Source of the DNA: an uncultured Roseibium sp.
Lineage (GTDB): Bacteria; Pseudomonadota; Alphaproteobacteria; Rhizobiales; Stappiaceae
DNA: 64,000 bases
Assembly: GCF_963675985.1 (NCBI RefSeq)
Contig: NZ_OY780957.1
Span: forward strand, 1,697,501 to 1,761,500
Direction: 5' to 3'
The position numbers were made by a program, and so were the translations under genes. Positions 29,298-39,031 of this stretch are shown here, piece after piece; position 1 is the stretch's first letter; each line of letters starts with the position of its first letter. The notes beneath the pieces are model-generated. The model worked only from the letters and a program-made list of their open reading frames with translations. It was not told the DNA's origin and searched no databases.

Positions 29298-29326
29298 TTG
29301 CTAGTTGGCGAACGGCACGCTATAAG
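29298..29326 (+). promoter_or_regulatory. Sigma-70-type promoter of ahcY
   Basis: TTGCTA (29298-29303), a 17 bp spacer, and TATAAG (29321-29326), right next to the palindromic operator. This would give a 5' leader of about 110 bases. Confidence 0.65.
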
Positions 29327-29445
29327 ACCGCCTGTATACATCGGGAGGCGTGCTGCCTCCATGAGGCGGCTTGCCGTTCGGCAACCCGTATCCCCATCAT
29401 CAGGCCCGGCCGGTTGCCGGTCCGGGCAAACTTCAGGACGTTTTT

Positions 29446-30834
29446 ATGAACGACTATATCGTCAAGGACATCGGGCTCGCTGACTGGGGCCGGACCGAAA
29501 TCGAGATCGCTGAAACCGAAATGCCGGGCCTGATGGCCTGCCGCGAGGAATTCGGTGCGTCCAAGCCGCTGAAGGGTGCGCGTATCGCGGGTTCCCTGCA
29601 CATGACGATCCAGACGGCTGTCCTCATCGAGACCCTGGTTGCCCTGGGCGCCGAAGTGCGCTGGGCATCGTGCAACATCTTTTCCACTCAGGATCAGGCT
29701 GCAGCGGCCATTGCCAAGTCCGGCGTTCCGGTCTTCGCCGTCAAGGGCGAGACCCTGGAAGAATACTGGGACTACGCCGACAAGATCTTCGACTTCGACG
29801 GCGGCGCCAACATGATCCTCGACGACGGCGGCGATGCGACCCTCTACATCCTGATGGGCGCACGCGTCGAAGCCGGCGAGACGAGCCTCATCGAAAACCC
29901 GACGTCTGAGGAAGAGGAATGCCTCTTTGCGCAGATCAAGAAGCGTATGGCCGCGAACCCGGGCTGGTTCACCAAGCAGCGTGATCTGATCCAGGGCGTT
30001 TCGGAAGAAACCACCACCGGCGTGATGCGTCTCTATGAGATGCAGAAGAAGGGTCAGCTGCCGTTCCCGGCGATCAACGTCAACGACAGTGTCACCAAGT
30101 CCAAGTTCGACAACCGCTATGGCTGCCGTGAATCGCTGGTCGACGGTATCCGCCGCGGCACCGACGTCATGATGTCCGGCAAGGTTGCCGTGGTCTGCGG
30201 CTACGGCGACGTCGGCAAGGGCTCGGCCCAGTCTCTGGCCGGTGCCGGTGCGCGCGTGATCGTGACCGAAATCGACCCGATCTGCGCCCTGCAGGCCTCC
30301 ATGGACGGTTACGAAGTAAAGACCATCGAACAGGCGCTGCCGGAAGGCGACATCTATGTCACCGCCACCGGCAACAAGGACATCATCACCTTCGACCACA
30401 TGAAGGGGATGAAGGACATGGCGATCGTCTGTAACATCGGCCACTTCGATAACGAGATCCAGGTCGCTGCCCTGAAGAACACCAAGTGCCGCCCGGTCAA
30501 GGACCAGGTCGACATGTACGAGTTCCCGGACGGCAAGCGCATGATCCTGCTCTCCCAGGGTCGTCTTGTGAACCTCGGCAACGCCACCGGCCACCCGAGC
30601 TTCGTGATGTCCGCCAGCTTCACCAACCAGGTTCTGGCGCAGATCGAGCTGTTCACCCGTGGCGAGCAGTACAAGAACGAAGTCTATGTGCTGCCGAAGC
30701 ACCTCGACGAGAAGGTCGCCCGTCTGCACCTTCAGAAGCTCAGCGTGACGCTGACCGAGCTGACGGATTCCCAGTCGGAATACCTGGGGATTAACAAAAC
30801 CGGCCCGTTCAAGTCCGAGCACTACAAGTACTAA
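29446..30834 (+). CDS. ahcY: Adenosylhomocysteinase
   Basis: A 462 aa enzyme hydrolysing S-adenosylhomocysteine to adenosine and homocysteine, relieving product inhibition of methyltransferases. Key blocks: [30 protein letters not shown], the NAD-binding [20 protein letters not shown] and the C-terminal KSEHYKY with the Lys-Tyr that reaches the partner active site. The 40-odd residue insert relative to the mammalian form is typical of bacterial enzymes. The ATG at 29446 matches the family N-terminus. Confidence 0.97.
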   Translation: MNDYIVKDIGLADWGRTEIEIAETEMPGLMACREEFGASKPLKGARIAGSLHMTIQTAVLIETLVALGAEVRWASCNIFSTQDQAAAAIAKSGVPVFAVKGETLEEYWDYADKIFDFDGGANMILDDGGDATLYILMGARVEAGETSLIENPTSEEEECLFAQIKKRMAANPGWFTKQRDLIQGVSEETTTGVMRLYEMQKKGQLPFPAINVNDSVTKSKFDNRYGCRESLVDGIRRGTDVMMSGKVAVVCGYGDVGKGSAQSLAGAGARVIVTEIDPICALQASMDGYEVKTIEQALPEGDIYVTATGNKDIITFDHMKGMKDMAIVCNIGHFDNEIQVAALKNTKCRPVKDQVDMYEFPDGKRMILLSQGRLVNLGNATGHPSFVMSASFTNQVLAQIELFTRGEQYKNEVYVLPKHLDEKVARLHLQKLSVTLTELTDSQSEYLGINKTGPFKSEHYKY

Positions 30835-30841
30835 CACACAT

Positions 30842-30873
30842 CACCCGCCCCACTACATCTGGTGGGGCGGGTG
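30842..30873 (+). terminator. Strong hairpin after ahcY (no T-run)
   Basis: CACCCGCCCCAC / GTGGGGCGGGTG, 12 bp stem with an eight-base loop, 7 bp after the stop. It lacks a T-run, so it may protect the 3' end or assist termination. Confidence 0.55.
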
Positions 30874-31060
30874 AAATCCCGCTCGGTGATTTTCGGGCCG
30901 GAAAATTAAGATTTTAGCAATTCCGTTAACTTTTCAGAAACTGACTCTTCTTCGCGATTCCCAAAAAGGTTATGGTTTTAGCGAATCAGTAGCCAAGAGG
31001 CACACGCTACCGATTCAGCCCGGATTCACGGGAAAAAACGGCGGCTAAGGGGATCATGGA

Positions 31061-33574
31061 ATGCCGGCAGGCAGCTATGACAGCGCGCGTGGTAACGCGA
31101 CGTTGCGGGGAAGGATTCTAACATCGGTAAGGTTGGTGGGCTCTGCCGCCGCCGCGTCGATGTTTTCCGTCTCCCCGGCATGGTCTGCCGAACTCTTTCC
31201 CGTTACCTCCATGCAGATCAATCCGGACACGATGGTCCTCTTCGGTGCCGTCGGCGGCATGTGTGCCTTTGCCGTCACCACCGCCATCGCGCTGGTGCGT
31301 CACAGGCAGCAGTCGGCGAAATTCGTCAAGGCGATGAAACGGGAGACCAGCGACCTCCGGTTCCAGGTCGACCGGCTGGAATCCATGCTCAATACCGACG
31401 AGCAGAGGGTGGTCGTGTGGACCGGTAATGGCGCGGTGCCGCAGGTCTGGGGCGTGCTGCCCGAGGAATCCGGCGTGCCGCGCAACGAAGCGCAACTGCT
31501 CTCCTTCGGCAACTGGCTGACCACCAAAGGTTCCGCCGATCTGGAAGACTACCTCGACACCCTGTTCAACACCGGCGAACCGTTCTCGACGACCCTGAAA
31601 ACCCGCACCGGCACCTATGTCGAAGCAGCTGGTCGCACGACCGGTGGCGCCGTGGTGCTCCGCTTGCGTGATCTCACAGGCGAACGCCAGATGCAGGCCG
31701 AGCTGGCTGCGCGCAATGCCCGGATCTCGGGCGAACTCTATATGCTTCATGCTCTGTTGAACGCGATGCCGGCTCCCGCCTGGCAGCGTGATGCGGAAGG
31801 CAAGCTGATCTGGGCGAATGCCGCCTATGCCCATGCGGTCGACGCGCCGGATGCGGCTTCCGCGCTGCGCGATGGTGCGCCGTTCCTCGACGCCGCCGCG
31901 CAGGAAGCCATGGCAAGCGAACGGGACGAGGATGGCAGCTTCCATTCCCGCATGCCGATCGTGGCTGCCGGCAAGCGTTGCGTGTTCGAGGTTACCGATG
32001 TGTCCGCCAACGTGGGCAGCGCCGGGGTCGCGGTCGATATCAGCGAACTCGAACAGGTCCGCAAGGAACTCGCTCGCGCCGAGGAATTCCATGGCCGTAC
32101 GCTCGACCAGCTTGCGACCGCGGTCGCCATCTTCTCCGCCGACCGCAAGCTTCAGTTCTACAACGCCGCCTTCCGCCAGCTGTGGGATCTGGATCCGGCC
32201 TTCCTGGAAAACAGCCCCGAAGACGGCGCAGTCCTCGATGCGCTGCGGGCCGCAAGGAAATTGCCCGAGCAGGCCGATTACCGGGTCTGGCGCAACAAGA
32301 TGCTGAACAGCTACCAGTCCCTGGAGGCCCAGGAAAGCTGGTGGCATCTGCCCGATGGCCGCACCCTGCGCGTTATCGCCAACCCGCATCCCCAGGGCGG
32401 CGTGACCTATATCTACGAAAACGTCACCGAACGGCTTGATCTGGAAAGCCGCTACAACGCCCTGGCAAGGGTTCAGGGTGAAACCCTTGACAACCTGTCG
32501 GAAGCCGTCGCCGTGTTCGGTTCAGACGGCCGTCTCCGTCTTTGGAACCCGGCCTTCGCCCGCATCTGGAACCTGTCGGAAGACATGCTTTCCGAAATGC
32601 CGCATGTGAAGAACGTGGTCGGTGCCTGCGCCAAGCGCGAGGACGAGGTCGAAGCCTGGCAGCAGCTTGCCGGCAGCGTCACCGGCCTTGTCGACAACCG
32701 GATGCAGGCCGCCAACCGCATGGAACGCCATGACGGCTCGGTTCTGGATTACGCAACCGTTCCGCTTCCCGACGGCGGCACGCTGGTCACCTTCGTCGAT
32801 GTCACCGACAGCGTGAACGTCGAGCGCGCCCTGGTGGAAAAGAACGAGGCGTTGGAGCAGGCCGATCAGCTCAAGAACGCGTTCATCCAGCACGTGTCCT
32901 ACGAGCTGCGCTCGCCGCTGACCAACATCATCGGCTTCGCCCAGCTCTTGACCGATCCCAAGTTCGGCGAACTGTCCGACAAGCAGGGCGAATATGCGGA
33001 CTACATCCGCTCTTCCTCCTCCGCCCTGCTGGCGATCATCAACGACATTCTCGATCTGGCGACCCTCGATGCGGGCATCATGGAGCTGGACCTGAGCGAG
33101 GTCGATGTCGCCGCGACCGTGGAAGCGGCCGTCGAGGGACTGAAGGACCGGATCGCAGAGACGCAAATCACGCTGCACACCCATGTGCCTGACAACGTCG
33201 GCACCATCCTGGCGGACGAAAAGCGCCTGCGTCAGGTGCTGTTCAACCTGATTTCCAACGCGATCCGCTATTCCGACGAACATGGCGTGGTCGATATCAG
33301 CTGTGACCGCAAGGACGAAAACGTCGTTTTCGTCGTCCAGGACCATGGCCACGGCATCCCCGCCGATGTGTTGCAGCAGGTGTTCAACCGCTTCGTCGGC
33401 CACGACACCGGCTCCAAGCGGCAGGGGGCCGGCCTTGGGCTCGCCATCGTCAAGAGCTTCGTCGAACTGCACGGCGGCAAGGTGGAAATCGATTCCGAGG
33501 AAGGCAAGGGCACCACGGTCACCTGTATCTTTCCCGCCAAGCCGGAATTGACCGGCCGCATTGCTGCCGAATGA
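31061..33574 (+). CDS. divL: DivL-like sensor kinase with Tyr at the phosphoacceptor position
   Basis: An 837 aa membrane-anchored protein: hydrophobic N-terminus with a second helix (TMVLFGAVGGMCAFAVTTAIALV), several PAS-like domains (about residues 230-590), a HisKA-type dimerisation helix and a complete ATPase domain (NLISNAIRYS, VQDHGHGIP, GAGLGLAIVKSF). In HisKA the H-E-L-R position is Tyr614 (SYELRSPL); the nearby His611 is three residues off. This Tyr replacement is the hallmark of Caulobacter DivL, a pseudokinase that signals to CckA. The following genes (tsaE-amgK-murU-addB-addA) match the Caulobacter-type neighbourhood. It is longer than Caulobacter DivL (about 770 aa). Confidence 0.85.
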   Translation: MPAGSYDSARGNATLRGRILTSVRLVGSAAAASMFSVSPAWSAELFPVTSMQINPDTMVLFGAVGGMCAFAVTTAIALVRHRQQSAKFVKAMKRETSDLRFQVDRLESMLNTDEQRVVVWTGNGAVPQVWGVLPEESGVPRNEAQLLSFGNWLTTKGSADLEDYLDTLFNTGEPFSTTLKTRTGTYVEAAGRTTGGAVVLRLRDLTGERQMQAELAARNARISGELYMLHALLNAMPAPAWQRDAEGKLIWANAAYAHAVDAPDAASALRDGAPFLDAAAQEAMASERDEDGSFHSRMPIVAAGKRCVFEVTDVSANVGSAGVAVDISELEQVRKELARAEEFHGRTLDQLATAVAIFSADRKLQFYNAAFRQLWDLDPAFLENSPEDGAVLDALRAARKLPEQADYRVWRNKMLNSYQSLEAQESWWHLPDGRTLRVIANPHPQGGVTYIYENVTERLDLESRYNALARVQGETLDNLSEAVAVFGSDGRLRLWNPAFARIWNLSEDMLSEMPHVKNVVGACAKREDEVEAWQQLAGSVTGLVDNRMQAANRMERHDGSVLDYATVPLPDGGTLVTFVDVTDSVNVERALVEKNEALEQADQLKNAFIQHVSYELRSPLTNIIGFAQLLTDPKFGELSDKQGEYADYIRSSSSALLAIINDILDLATLDAGIMELDLSEVDVAATVEAAVEGLKDRIAETQITLHTHVPDNVGTILADEKRLRQVLFNLISNAIRYSDEHGVVDISCDRKDENVVFVVQDHGHGIPADVLQQVFNRFVGHDTGSKRQGAGLGLAIVKSFVELHGGKVEIDSEEGKGTTVTCIFPAKPELTGRIAAE

Positions 33575-33586
33575 GCGGGCAGGACC

Positions 33587-35113
33587 ATGTCCGGCCCGGA
33601 ACTTCGTGACATTTCCGATCCCTTCCTGTCGCTCGACCTTGAGGACGAGGCGGCGACCGTTCGTCTGGCGGAAGACCTTGCCGCCATTCTGTCTCCGGGC
33701 GACCTGATCGCGCTTTCCGGTGACCTTGGCGCCGGCAAGTCCACCTTCGCCCGCGCCCTCCTGCGGACATTGGCTGACGACGAGGATCTGGAGGTCCCGA
33801 GCCCGACCTTCACCCTGGTCCAGACCTATGATTTCGACCGCTTCGCGGTTTCCCATTTCGACCTCTACCGGCTGGAAGAGCCGGAGGAACTGGAGGAACT
33901 GGGGCTGGACGAGCTTCTGGAAACTGGAGCGGCTCTGGTCGAATGGCCGGAGCAGGGTGGGGAGCTGTTACCCGACGGCGCCCTCTGGCTTCGCTTTGAG
34001 GCCGGGGAGGACGACGACCGCCGCCGTATCCTGTTTGCCTCCGACAAGGCCGGCTGGCCGGAGCGCCTGGACCGGACGCTTGAAATCCGGCAATTGCTGG
34101 CGAAATCCGACTTCGGCGAGGGACATCGCCGTCATCTGACCGGTGATGCCTCCACGCGCAGTTACGAACGCGTCTCTTCGGAGAGCCGATCCGCCGTTGT
34201 CATGAACTGGCCGGCGCCGAAAGGGGAAGCCGGGTCCGAGTCGGCGCTTGCCTATAATCGCCTTGTTCACCGCGCACCCGGTGCCCGCGCCTTCGTTGCC
34301 GTCGGCGAGGAACTGCGTCGCAAAGGCTTTGCCGCACCGGCCATCCTGGCGGCCGACCTCGATGCAGGCCTCTTGGTTCTGGAGGATCTGGGCTCCGGCA
34401 GCGTACTATCGAACGGGACGCCGATCGCGGAACGGTATGAGCAAGCGGTTCTCGTTCTGGCGGAGATGCATGGCGTTCAGTGGCCGGGCATTGTCCGCCT
34501 GCCCGACGGCACCGACTACAATGTTCCGACTTATTCGCGCGAGGCGTTGCAGACGGAGGCGGATCTTTATCTCGACTGGTACGTACCGCATGCAACCAGG
34601 ATCCCGGCGTCCCCCTCTGCACGCGAGGACTTTCACCAGCGCTGGCAGTCCGCGTTTGATGCCATTGCTGGTGCCGGGACCGGATGGGTGCTGCGCGACT
34701 ATCATTCGCCCAACCTGATCTGGCGGGAAGGTCAGGAAGGGGTATCGCGGGTGGGTCTGATCGACTATCAGGACACGGTGATCGGGCCTGTTGCCTACGA
34801 CGTCGCCTCGCTTCTTCTGGATGCCCGCGTCGACATTCCGCAAGCTCTGGAAAAAGATCTCTATCAGGCCTATGTGCAGGCGAGGCAATCCGCCGATCCT
34901 GATTTCGACGAAGCCTCCTTTTCTGCTGCTTATGCGGTCATGGGTGCCCAGAGGATCACCAAGATCCTGGGGATATTCATCCGCCTTGCGGAACGGGACG
35001 GCAAACCGGCGTATCTGGATCACTTGCCAAGGATGCAATCTTACCTTGATCGGGTTCTGATGCATCCTGTTCTGTCGGAATTAAAGCTCTGGTATGACGG
35101 GAACCGCGACTAG
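33587..35113 (+). CDS. TsaE-AmgK fusion: tRNA t6A ATPase subunit and anhydro-sugar kinase
   Basis: A 508 aa bifunctional protein. Residues about 1-155 are TsaE, the ATPase needed for the t6A37 tRNA modification, with P-loop GDLGAGKSTF (near residues 45-54) and VPSPTFTLVQTY. Residues about 165-508 form an aminoglycoside phosphotransferase fold with Asp371, His373 and Asn376 in LRDYHSPN and metal-binding Asp in LIDYQDT. With MurU next door this half is probably AmgK, the N-acetylmuramate/N-acetylglucosamine anomeric kinase of cell-wall recycling. The fusion occurs in other alphaproteobacteria. Confidence 0.9.
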   Translation: MSGPELRDISDPFLSLDLEDEAATVRLAEDLAAILSPGDLIALSGDLGAGKSTFARALLRTLADDEDLEVPSPTFTLVQTYDFDRFAVSHFDLYRLEEPEELEELGLDELLETGAALVEWPEQGGELLPDGALWLRFEAGEDDDRRRILFASDKAGWPERLDRTLEIRQLLAKSDFGEGHRRHLTGDASTRSYERVSSESRSAVVMNWPAPKGEAGSESALAYNRLVHRAPGARAFVAVGEELRRKGFAAPAILAADLDAGLLVLEDLGSGSVLSNGTPIAERYEQAVLVLAEMHGVQWPGIVRLPDGTDYNVPTYSREALQTEADLYLDWYVPHATRIPASPSAREDFHQRWQSAFDAIAGAGTGWVLRDYHSPNLIWREGQEGVSRVGLIDYQDTVIGPVAYDVASLLLDARVDIPQALEKDLYQAYVQARQSADPDFDEASFSAAYAVMGAQRITKILGIFIRLAERDGKPAYLDHLPRMQSYLDRVLMHPVLSELKLWYDGNRD

Positions 35114-35152
35114 GATCGCAGGTGCGCCCGGAAACCCAAACTGGAACGGGAA

Positions 35153-35887
35153 ATGAACGAGAAGACGTTTCGTCCTTCGAAAGCAATGATCCTGGCCGCG
35201 GGCCGGGGCAAACGGATGCGTCCGATCACGGCCACCACTCCGAAGCCTCTGATCGAGGTCAACGGCAAGGCGCTGATCGACCACGGGCTCGACCGGCTCG
35301 CCGCAGCCGGGGTTTCTTCCTGCGTCGTCAACGTCCATTACCTTGCCGACCTGGTGGAGGTTCATGCCCGCCGCCGCAAGGACATGGAAATCCTGATTTC
35401 CGACGAGCGCGCGGAACTGCTCGAAACCGGCGGCGGGATCAAGAAGGCGCTGCCGCTCCTGGGCGACGAACCGTTCTTCCAGCTCAATGCCGACACGGCT
35501 TACTGGATCGAGGGTGTGAAGCCCAACCTGGAACACCTGGTCGATGCCTGGGACGAGAGCCGCATGGATGCGCTGCTCCTGGTGGCCGAAACGGTGAAGT
35601 CGGTCGGCTATTCCGGTCGCGGTGACTTCGAACTGGCCAAGGACGGGGCCCTGATCCGGCGCCCGGAACGCAGCGTGACGCCGTTTGCCTATGCGGGAGC
35701 CGCGATCCTGCATCCCCGGCTCTTCGAGGACGCACCGGATGGCGCCTTCTCGATGAATGTCCTGTTCGACAAGGCGATCGAAGAGGGTCGGCTCTTCGGG
35801 GTGGAGATGGAAGGAATTTGGTTGCACATCGGCACACCGGACGCGATCCGGGCCGCTGAATACGCCGTGCGCGACAGCGCCGCCTGA
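35153..35887 (+). CDS. murU: N-acetylmuramate-1-phosphate uridylyltransferase (MurU-like)
   Basis: A 244 aa sugar-nucleotidyltransferase. The GT-A motif MILAAGRGKRMRPIT is at residues 10-24, with PKPLIEVNGKALIDH after it and metal-ligand Asp in FFQLNADTAYW. MurU makes UDP-MurNAc from the AmgK product, bypassing fosfomycin-sensitive de novo synthesis. The family also contains glucose- and mannose-1-phosphate enzymes, so the name leans on the adjacent AmgK fusion. It ends 3 bp before addB. Confidence 0.85.
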   Translation: MNEKTFRPSKAMILAAGRGKRMRPITATTPKPLIEVNGKALIDHGLDRLAAAGVSSCVVNVHYLADLVEVHARRRKDMEILISDERAELLETGGGIKKALPLLGDEPFFQLNADTAYWIEGVKPNLEHLVDAWDESRMDALLLVAETVKSVGYSGRGDFELAKDGALIRRPERSVTPFAYAGAAILHPRLFEDAPDGAFSMNVLFDKAIEEGRLFGVEMEGIWLHIGTPDAIRAAEYAVRDSAA

Positions 35888-35890
35888 TCG

Positions 35891-38800
35891 ATGCCGGGCC
35901 AGGGAACACCACCGCGTATCTTCACCATCCCGCCTTCGGTTCCCTTTCTGAGGCGACTGGTCGAAACCCTGGCCGACGGCACACTGATCCCGGGCTTCCG
36001 CCCGCTCGACGACCCGCTCCTCCTGTCAGCGGCAACCCTCTACCTGCCGACCCGCCGCGCCGCGCGCCTCCTGCCGGACCTGTTCGAGGAGGTCTTCGGC
36101 GGCCGGCCGGTCCTGTTGCCGACGATCCGCCCGCTTGGTGACGTCGACGAGGATGCTCAGGCCTTGTCGGCGGAAGCCGACGGCGAGCCCCTGCCGCCCG
36201 CCATGCCTGTGCTGGAGCGCCATCTGGCGATGACGCGGCTCGTGATGGCGTGGAAGGGGGCCCTGCGCCGCGAGGCCCTGAACCTGCGCTCCGACGAACC
36301 TTTGGGCGTGCCGGCGTCTGCCGCCGATGCCGCCTGGCTAGCCGGCGATCTCCTGACGCTGATGGACGAGATCGAGGTGGAGGAGGCGGACTGGTCCGAT
36401 CTCGCCGGTTTGGTGCCGGACGACTATGCCCGCTACTGGCAGATTACCCTGGATTTTCTGAAGATCGTTCAGGAAGCCTGGCCGGCGCATCTGGCCGAGC
36501 AGGGCCGGATGGACCCCAAGGCGCGCCGCTCTGCCCTCATCCGCCGCGAAGCCGAACGCCTTGCCACCCAGCCGCCCAAAGGGCCGGTAATCGTTGCCGG
36601 CACCACCGGCTCCGTCCCGGCAACCGCAGCCCTTCTGAAAACGGTCGCCAGGCTGGAAAACGGCGTCATCGTTCTGCCCGGTCTCGACCTGCACATGGAT
36701 GATGCCTCATGGACGGCCCTGGGCGGCCGTCCGGTAGGCATGGAAGCAGCCAAGTCCGTATCGGTTCCCGGCCATCCGCAATTCAGCCTGAAACTGCTTC
36801 TGGAAACGCTCGGCGTCACCCGCCGGGAGGTCCATGTTCTCGGCGCCCTTCCGGAACAGAGCCTCATCGATCGGGAGGTGATTGCCTCCGAGGCTCTGCG
36901 TCCGGCCGAAACCTCCGAAAACTGGATGTCGTTTCTGGAAGGGTTCCCCGAAGCCCAAAGACGGCAGGCGCTGTCAGGTGTCGGGGTGATCACCGCCCGC
37001 AACGAGGCCGACGAGGCGCTGAGCGTTTCCGTTGCCCTGCGCGAGGCGCTGGAAAGAGGCGAGACGGCAGCGCTGGTCTCACCCGACCGGATGCTGACCC
37101 GCCGGGTTGCCAGCGAACTGGCCCGCTGGCAGATCCAGGTCGACGACAGTGCCGGACGGCCGCTCGACCAGACGCCGCCGGCGATCCTCGCCAGCCTTGC
37201 CGCCAAGCTTGCCTTCAACGGCTGCGAGCCGGTCGACTTGCTGTCGCTCCTGAAACATCCGCTGGCCCGCCTCGGTCTCTCGATCAAGGACATGCGTGCC
37301 GCCGCCCGCGCGCTCGAACGCGGCGTCCTGCGCGGGCCGCGGGCGCGGCCGGGAACGCAAGGCCTGAAGGACGCGGTGGTTGCGAGCCGGGAGACGGTCG
37401 AGACCGCATCCCATACGCCGCGCTGGAAGAAGATCCACGACGCGGACTGGGAGGCGATCGGCGATTTGGTGGACCGTCTGGCCGAGGCTCTGGCGTCGCT
37501 GGAGGATCTTGCCGAGAGCGCGGACACCTTGAACGTTGCCGACCTTGCCCGTGCTCATGCGGAAGTGCTGAGCCGGATTGCCCGCGATGAAGCCGGCTCC
37601 GATGCGGAGCTTTATTCGGGCGAAACCGGCGAGGCCCTTGCGCTGATGTTTACCGGCCTTCTGGAAGCGCGAAACAGCGGCCTGGAACTGAGGCCCTCCG
37701 AATGGCCCTCCGTCTTTCCCGCGCTGATGTCGGGCACCGCCGTGCGCCGCCGATTGCCCGGCGATCCGCGCATCCAGATCCTGGGGCCCATGGAGGCCCG
37801 CCTGCAGGCACCCGATCTGGTGATCCTCGGCGGCCTCAACGAAGGCATCTGGCCGCAGCGCACCCGCAACGATCCCTGGCTCAATCGGCCGATGAAGCGC
37901 GACCTTGGCCTCGATCCGCCAGAGCGCCGGATCGGCGCCTCCGCCCATGATTTCGTTCAGGGGCTCGGCGCCAAACGGGTGCTGCTCTCCCGATCCGCCC
38001 GCGCCGACGGCGCGCCGACCGTCGCCTCCCGCTGGCTGCAGCGGCTTCTGACCCTTGCCGGTCCGGACATCGCAAAGGAGATGGAAGCGCGCGGGACGAC
38101 CTACACCGCCCTTGCCGGCCTGCTTGACCGCCCGGAAGGTCCCGTGCGGTCCGCACGCCGGCCGGAACCGATGCCGCCTCTGGCCGCAAGGCCGAAAGGC
38201 CTGTCTGTCACCGAGATCGAACGCCTCGTCCGCGACCCTTACGCCATTTTCGCCCGCCATGTGCTGGAGCTGCAATCGGTCGATCCGATCGGCGGCGAAC
38301 CGGATGCGGCCGACAAGGGAACCATCATCCACGATGCGCTGGCGCATTTCTTAGGGGAATGGACCGGCCCCTATGACGACAGCGCGGTTCGTCGCCTCAT
38401 AGAGATCGGCGAGGAGCTGTTCGCCCCGCTCGAAGCCTTCCCGGCGGTCCGGGCACTGTGGTGGCCGCGCTTCGTACGCATCGCCGGCGGCTTCGTCGCC
38501 TTCGAGGCGCAACGTGCGCCGACGGTCGAAACCCGGTTCCTGGAAGTGTCCGGTGGGGCTGAACTGGCTCTGCCGGGCGTCGAGTTCCGCATCCGCGGCC
38601 GTGCGGACCGGATCGACCTGATGACCGACGGCACCATTGCCGTTCTCGACTACAAGACCGGTCAGGTGCCCTCGATCAAGCAGGTGGAAAGCCTGTTGTC
38701 GCCGCAGATGCCGCTGGAAGCGGCCATGATCCGGCGGCTCGGCTTCAAGGATGTGCCCGGCGACCGACCCGTCTCCGAACTCCTCTACCTGCAGCTCAAG

Positions 38801-39031
38801 GGTGGCGCCGATCCCGTTGCGGCTCTGCGCCGCGATCCCAAGGAAAAGGATCTCGCCGATCTGATCGAGGAAGCCTGGACGCGCCTGGAGCAGTTGATTG
38901 CCCATTACGGCAAGGAGACGACCGGCTATCTGTCCCGGGCCCGTGTCCTGCGCGAACGGCAGACGGACGGCCCTTACGATCATCTGGCGCGTGTCCAGGA
39001 ATGGTCGGTCGGATCGGAGGACGGCGAATGA
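35891..39031 (+). CDS. addB: Double-strand break repair protein AddB
   Basis: A 1046 aa alphaproteobacterial-type AddB, partner of AddA in the helicase-nuclease that processes double-strand ends for RecA (RecBCD equivalent). The N-terminal half is a degenerate helicase-like region (LYLPTRRAARLLPDLF, LGDVDED) and the C-terminus has a RecB-like nuclease motif with Asp-Tyr-Lys in IAVLDYKTGQ near residue 918. ILGGLNEGIWP in the middle is typical of the family. It is translationally coupled to addA by a four-base overlap. Confidence 0.94.
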   Translation: MPGQGTPPRIFTIPPSVPFLRRLVETLADGTLIPGFRPLDDPLLLSAATLYLPTRRAARLLPDLFEEVFGGRPVLLPTIRPLGDVDEDAQALSAEADGEPLPPAMPVLERHLAMTRLVMAWKGALRREALNLRSDEPLGVPASAADAAWLAGDLLTLMDEIEVEEADWSDLAGLVPDDYARYWQITLDFLKIVQEAWPAHLAEQGRMDPKARRSALIRREAERLATQPPKGPVIVAGTTGSVPATAALLKTVARLENGVIVLPGLDLHMDDASWTALGGRPVGMEAAKSVSVPGHPQFSLKLLLETLGVTRREVHVLGALPEQSLIDREVIASEALRPAETSENWMSFLEGFPEAQRRQALSGVGVITARNEADEALSVSVALREALERGETAALVSPDRMLTRRVASELARWQIQVDDSAGRPLDQTPPAILASLAAKLAFNGCEPVDLLSLLKHPLARLGLSIKDMRAAARALERGVLRGPRARPGTQGLKDAVVASRETVETASHTPRWKKIHDADWEAIGDLVDRLAEALASLEDLAESADTLNVADLARAHAEVLSRIARDEAGSDAELYSGETGEALALMFTGLLEARNSGLELRPSEWPSVFPALMSGTAVRRRLPGDPRIQILGPMEARLQAPDLVILGGLNEGIWPQRTRNDPWLNRPMKRDLGLDPPERRIGASAHDFVQGLGAKRVLLSRSARADGAPTVASRWLQRLLTLAGPDIAKEMEARGTTYTALAGLLDRPEGPVRSARRPEPMPPLAARPKGLSVTEIERLVRDPYAIFARHVLELQSVDPIGGEPDAADKGTIIHDALAHFLGEWTGPYDDSAVRRLIEIGEELFAPLEAFPAVRALWWPRFVRIAGGFVAFEAQRAPTVETRFLEVSGGAELALPGVEFRIRGRADRIDLMTDGTIAVLDYKTGQVPSIKQVESLLSPQMPLEAAMIRRLGFKDVPGDRPVSELLYLQLKGGADPVAALRRDPKEKDLADLIEEAWTRLEQLIAHYGKETTGYLSRARVLRERQTDGPYDHLARVQEWSVGSEDGE

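Larger units (their letters stand above)
29130..29445. promoter_or_regulatory. Divergent cfa-ahcY region with structured ahcY leader
   Basis: A 316 bp region without a gene. It holds a SahR-like palindrome (29272-29293), a promoter for ahcY, and a leader with three stem-loops: GGAGGC/GCCTCC (near 29343), TTGCCG-TTC-GGCAA (near 29369), and a long GCCCGGCCGG/CCGGTCCGGGC hairpin just ahead of the ahcY ribosome site. I do not recognise a named SAH or SAM riboswitch. Confidence 0.65.

Noticed and set aside
29327..29445. Known SAH or SAM riboswitch in the ahcY leader
   Set aside because: The conserved cores that I remember for these classes are not evident; only generic hairpins are seen.
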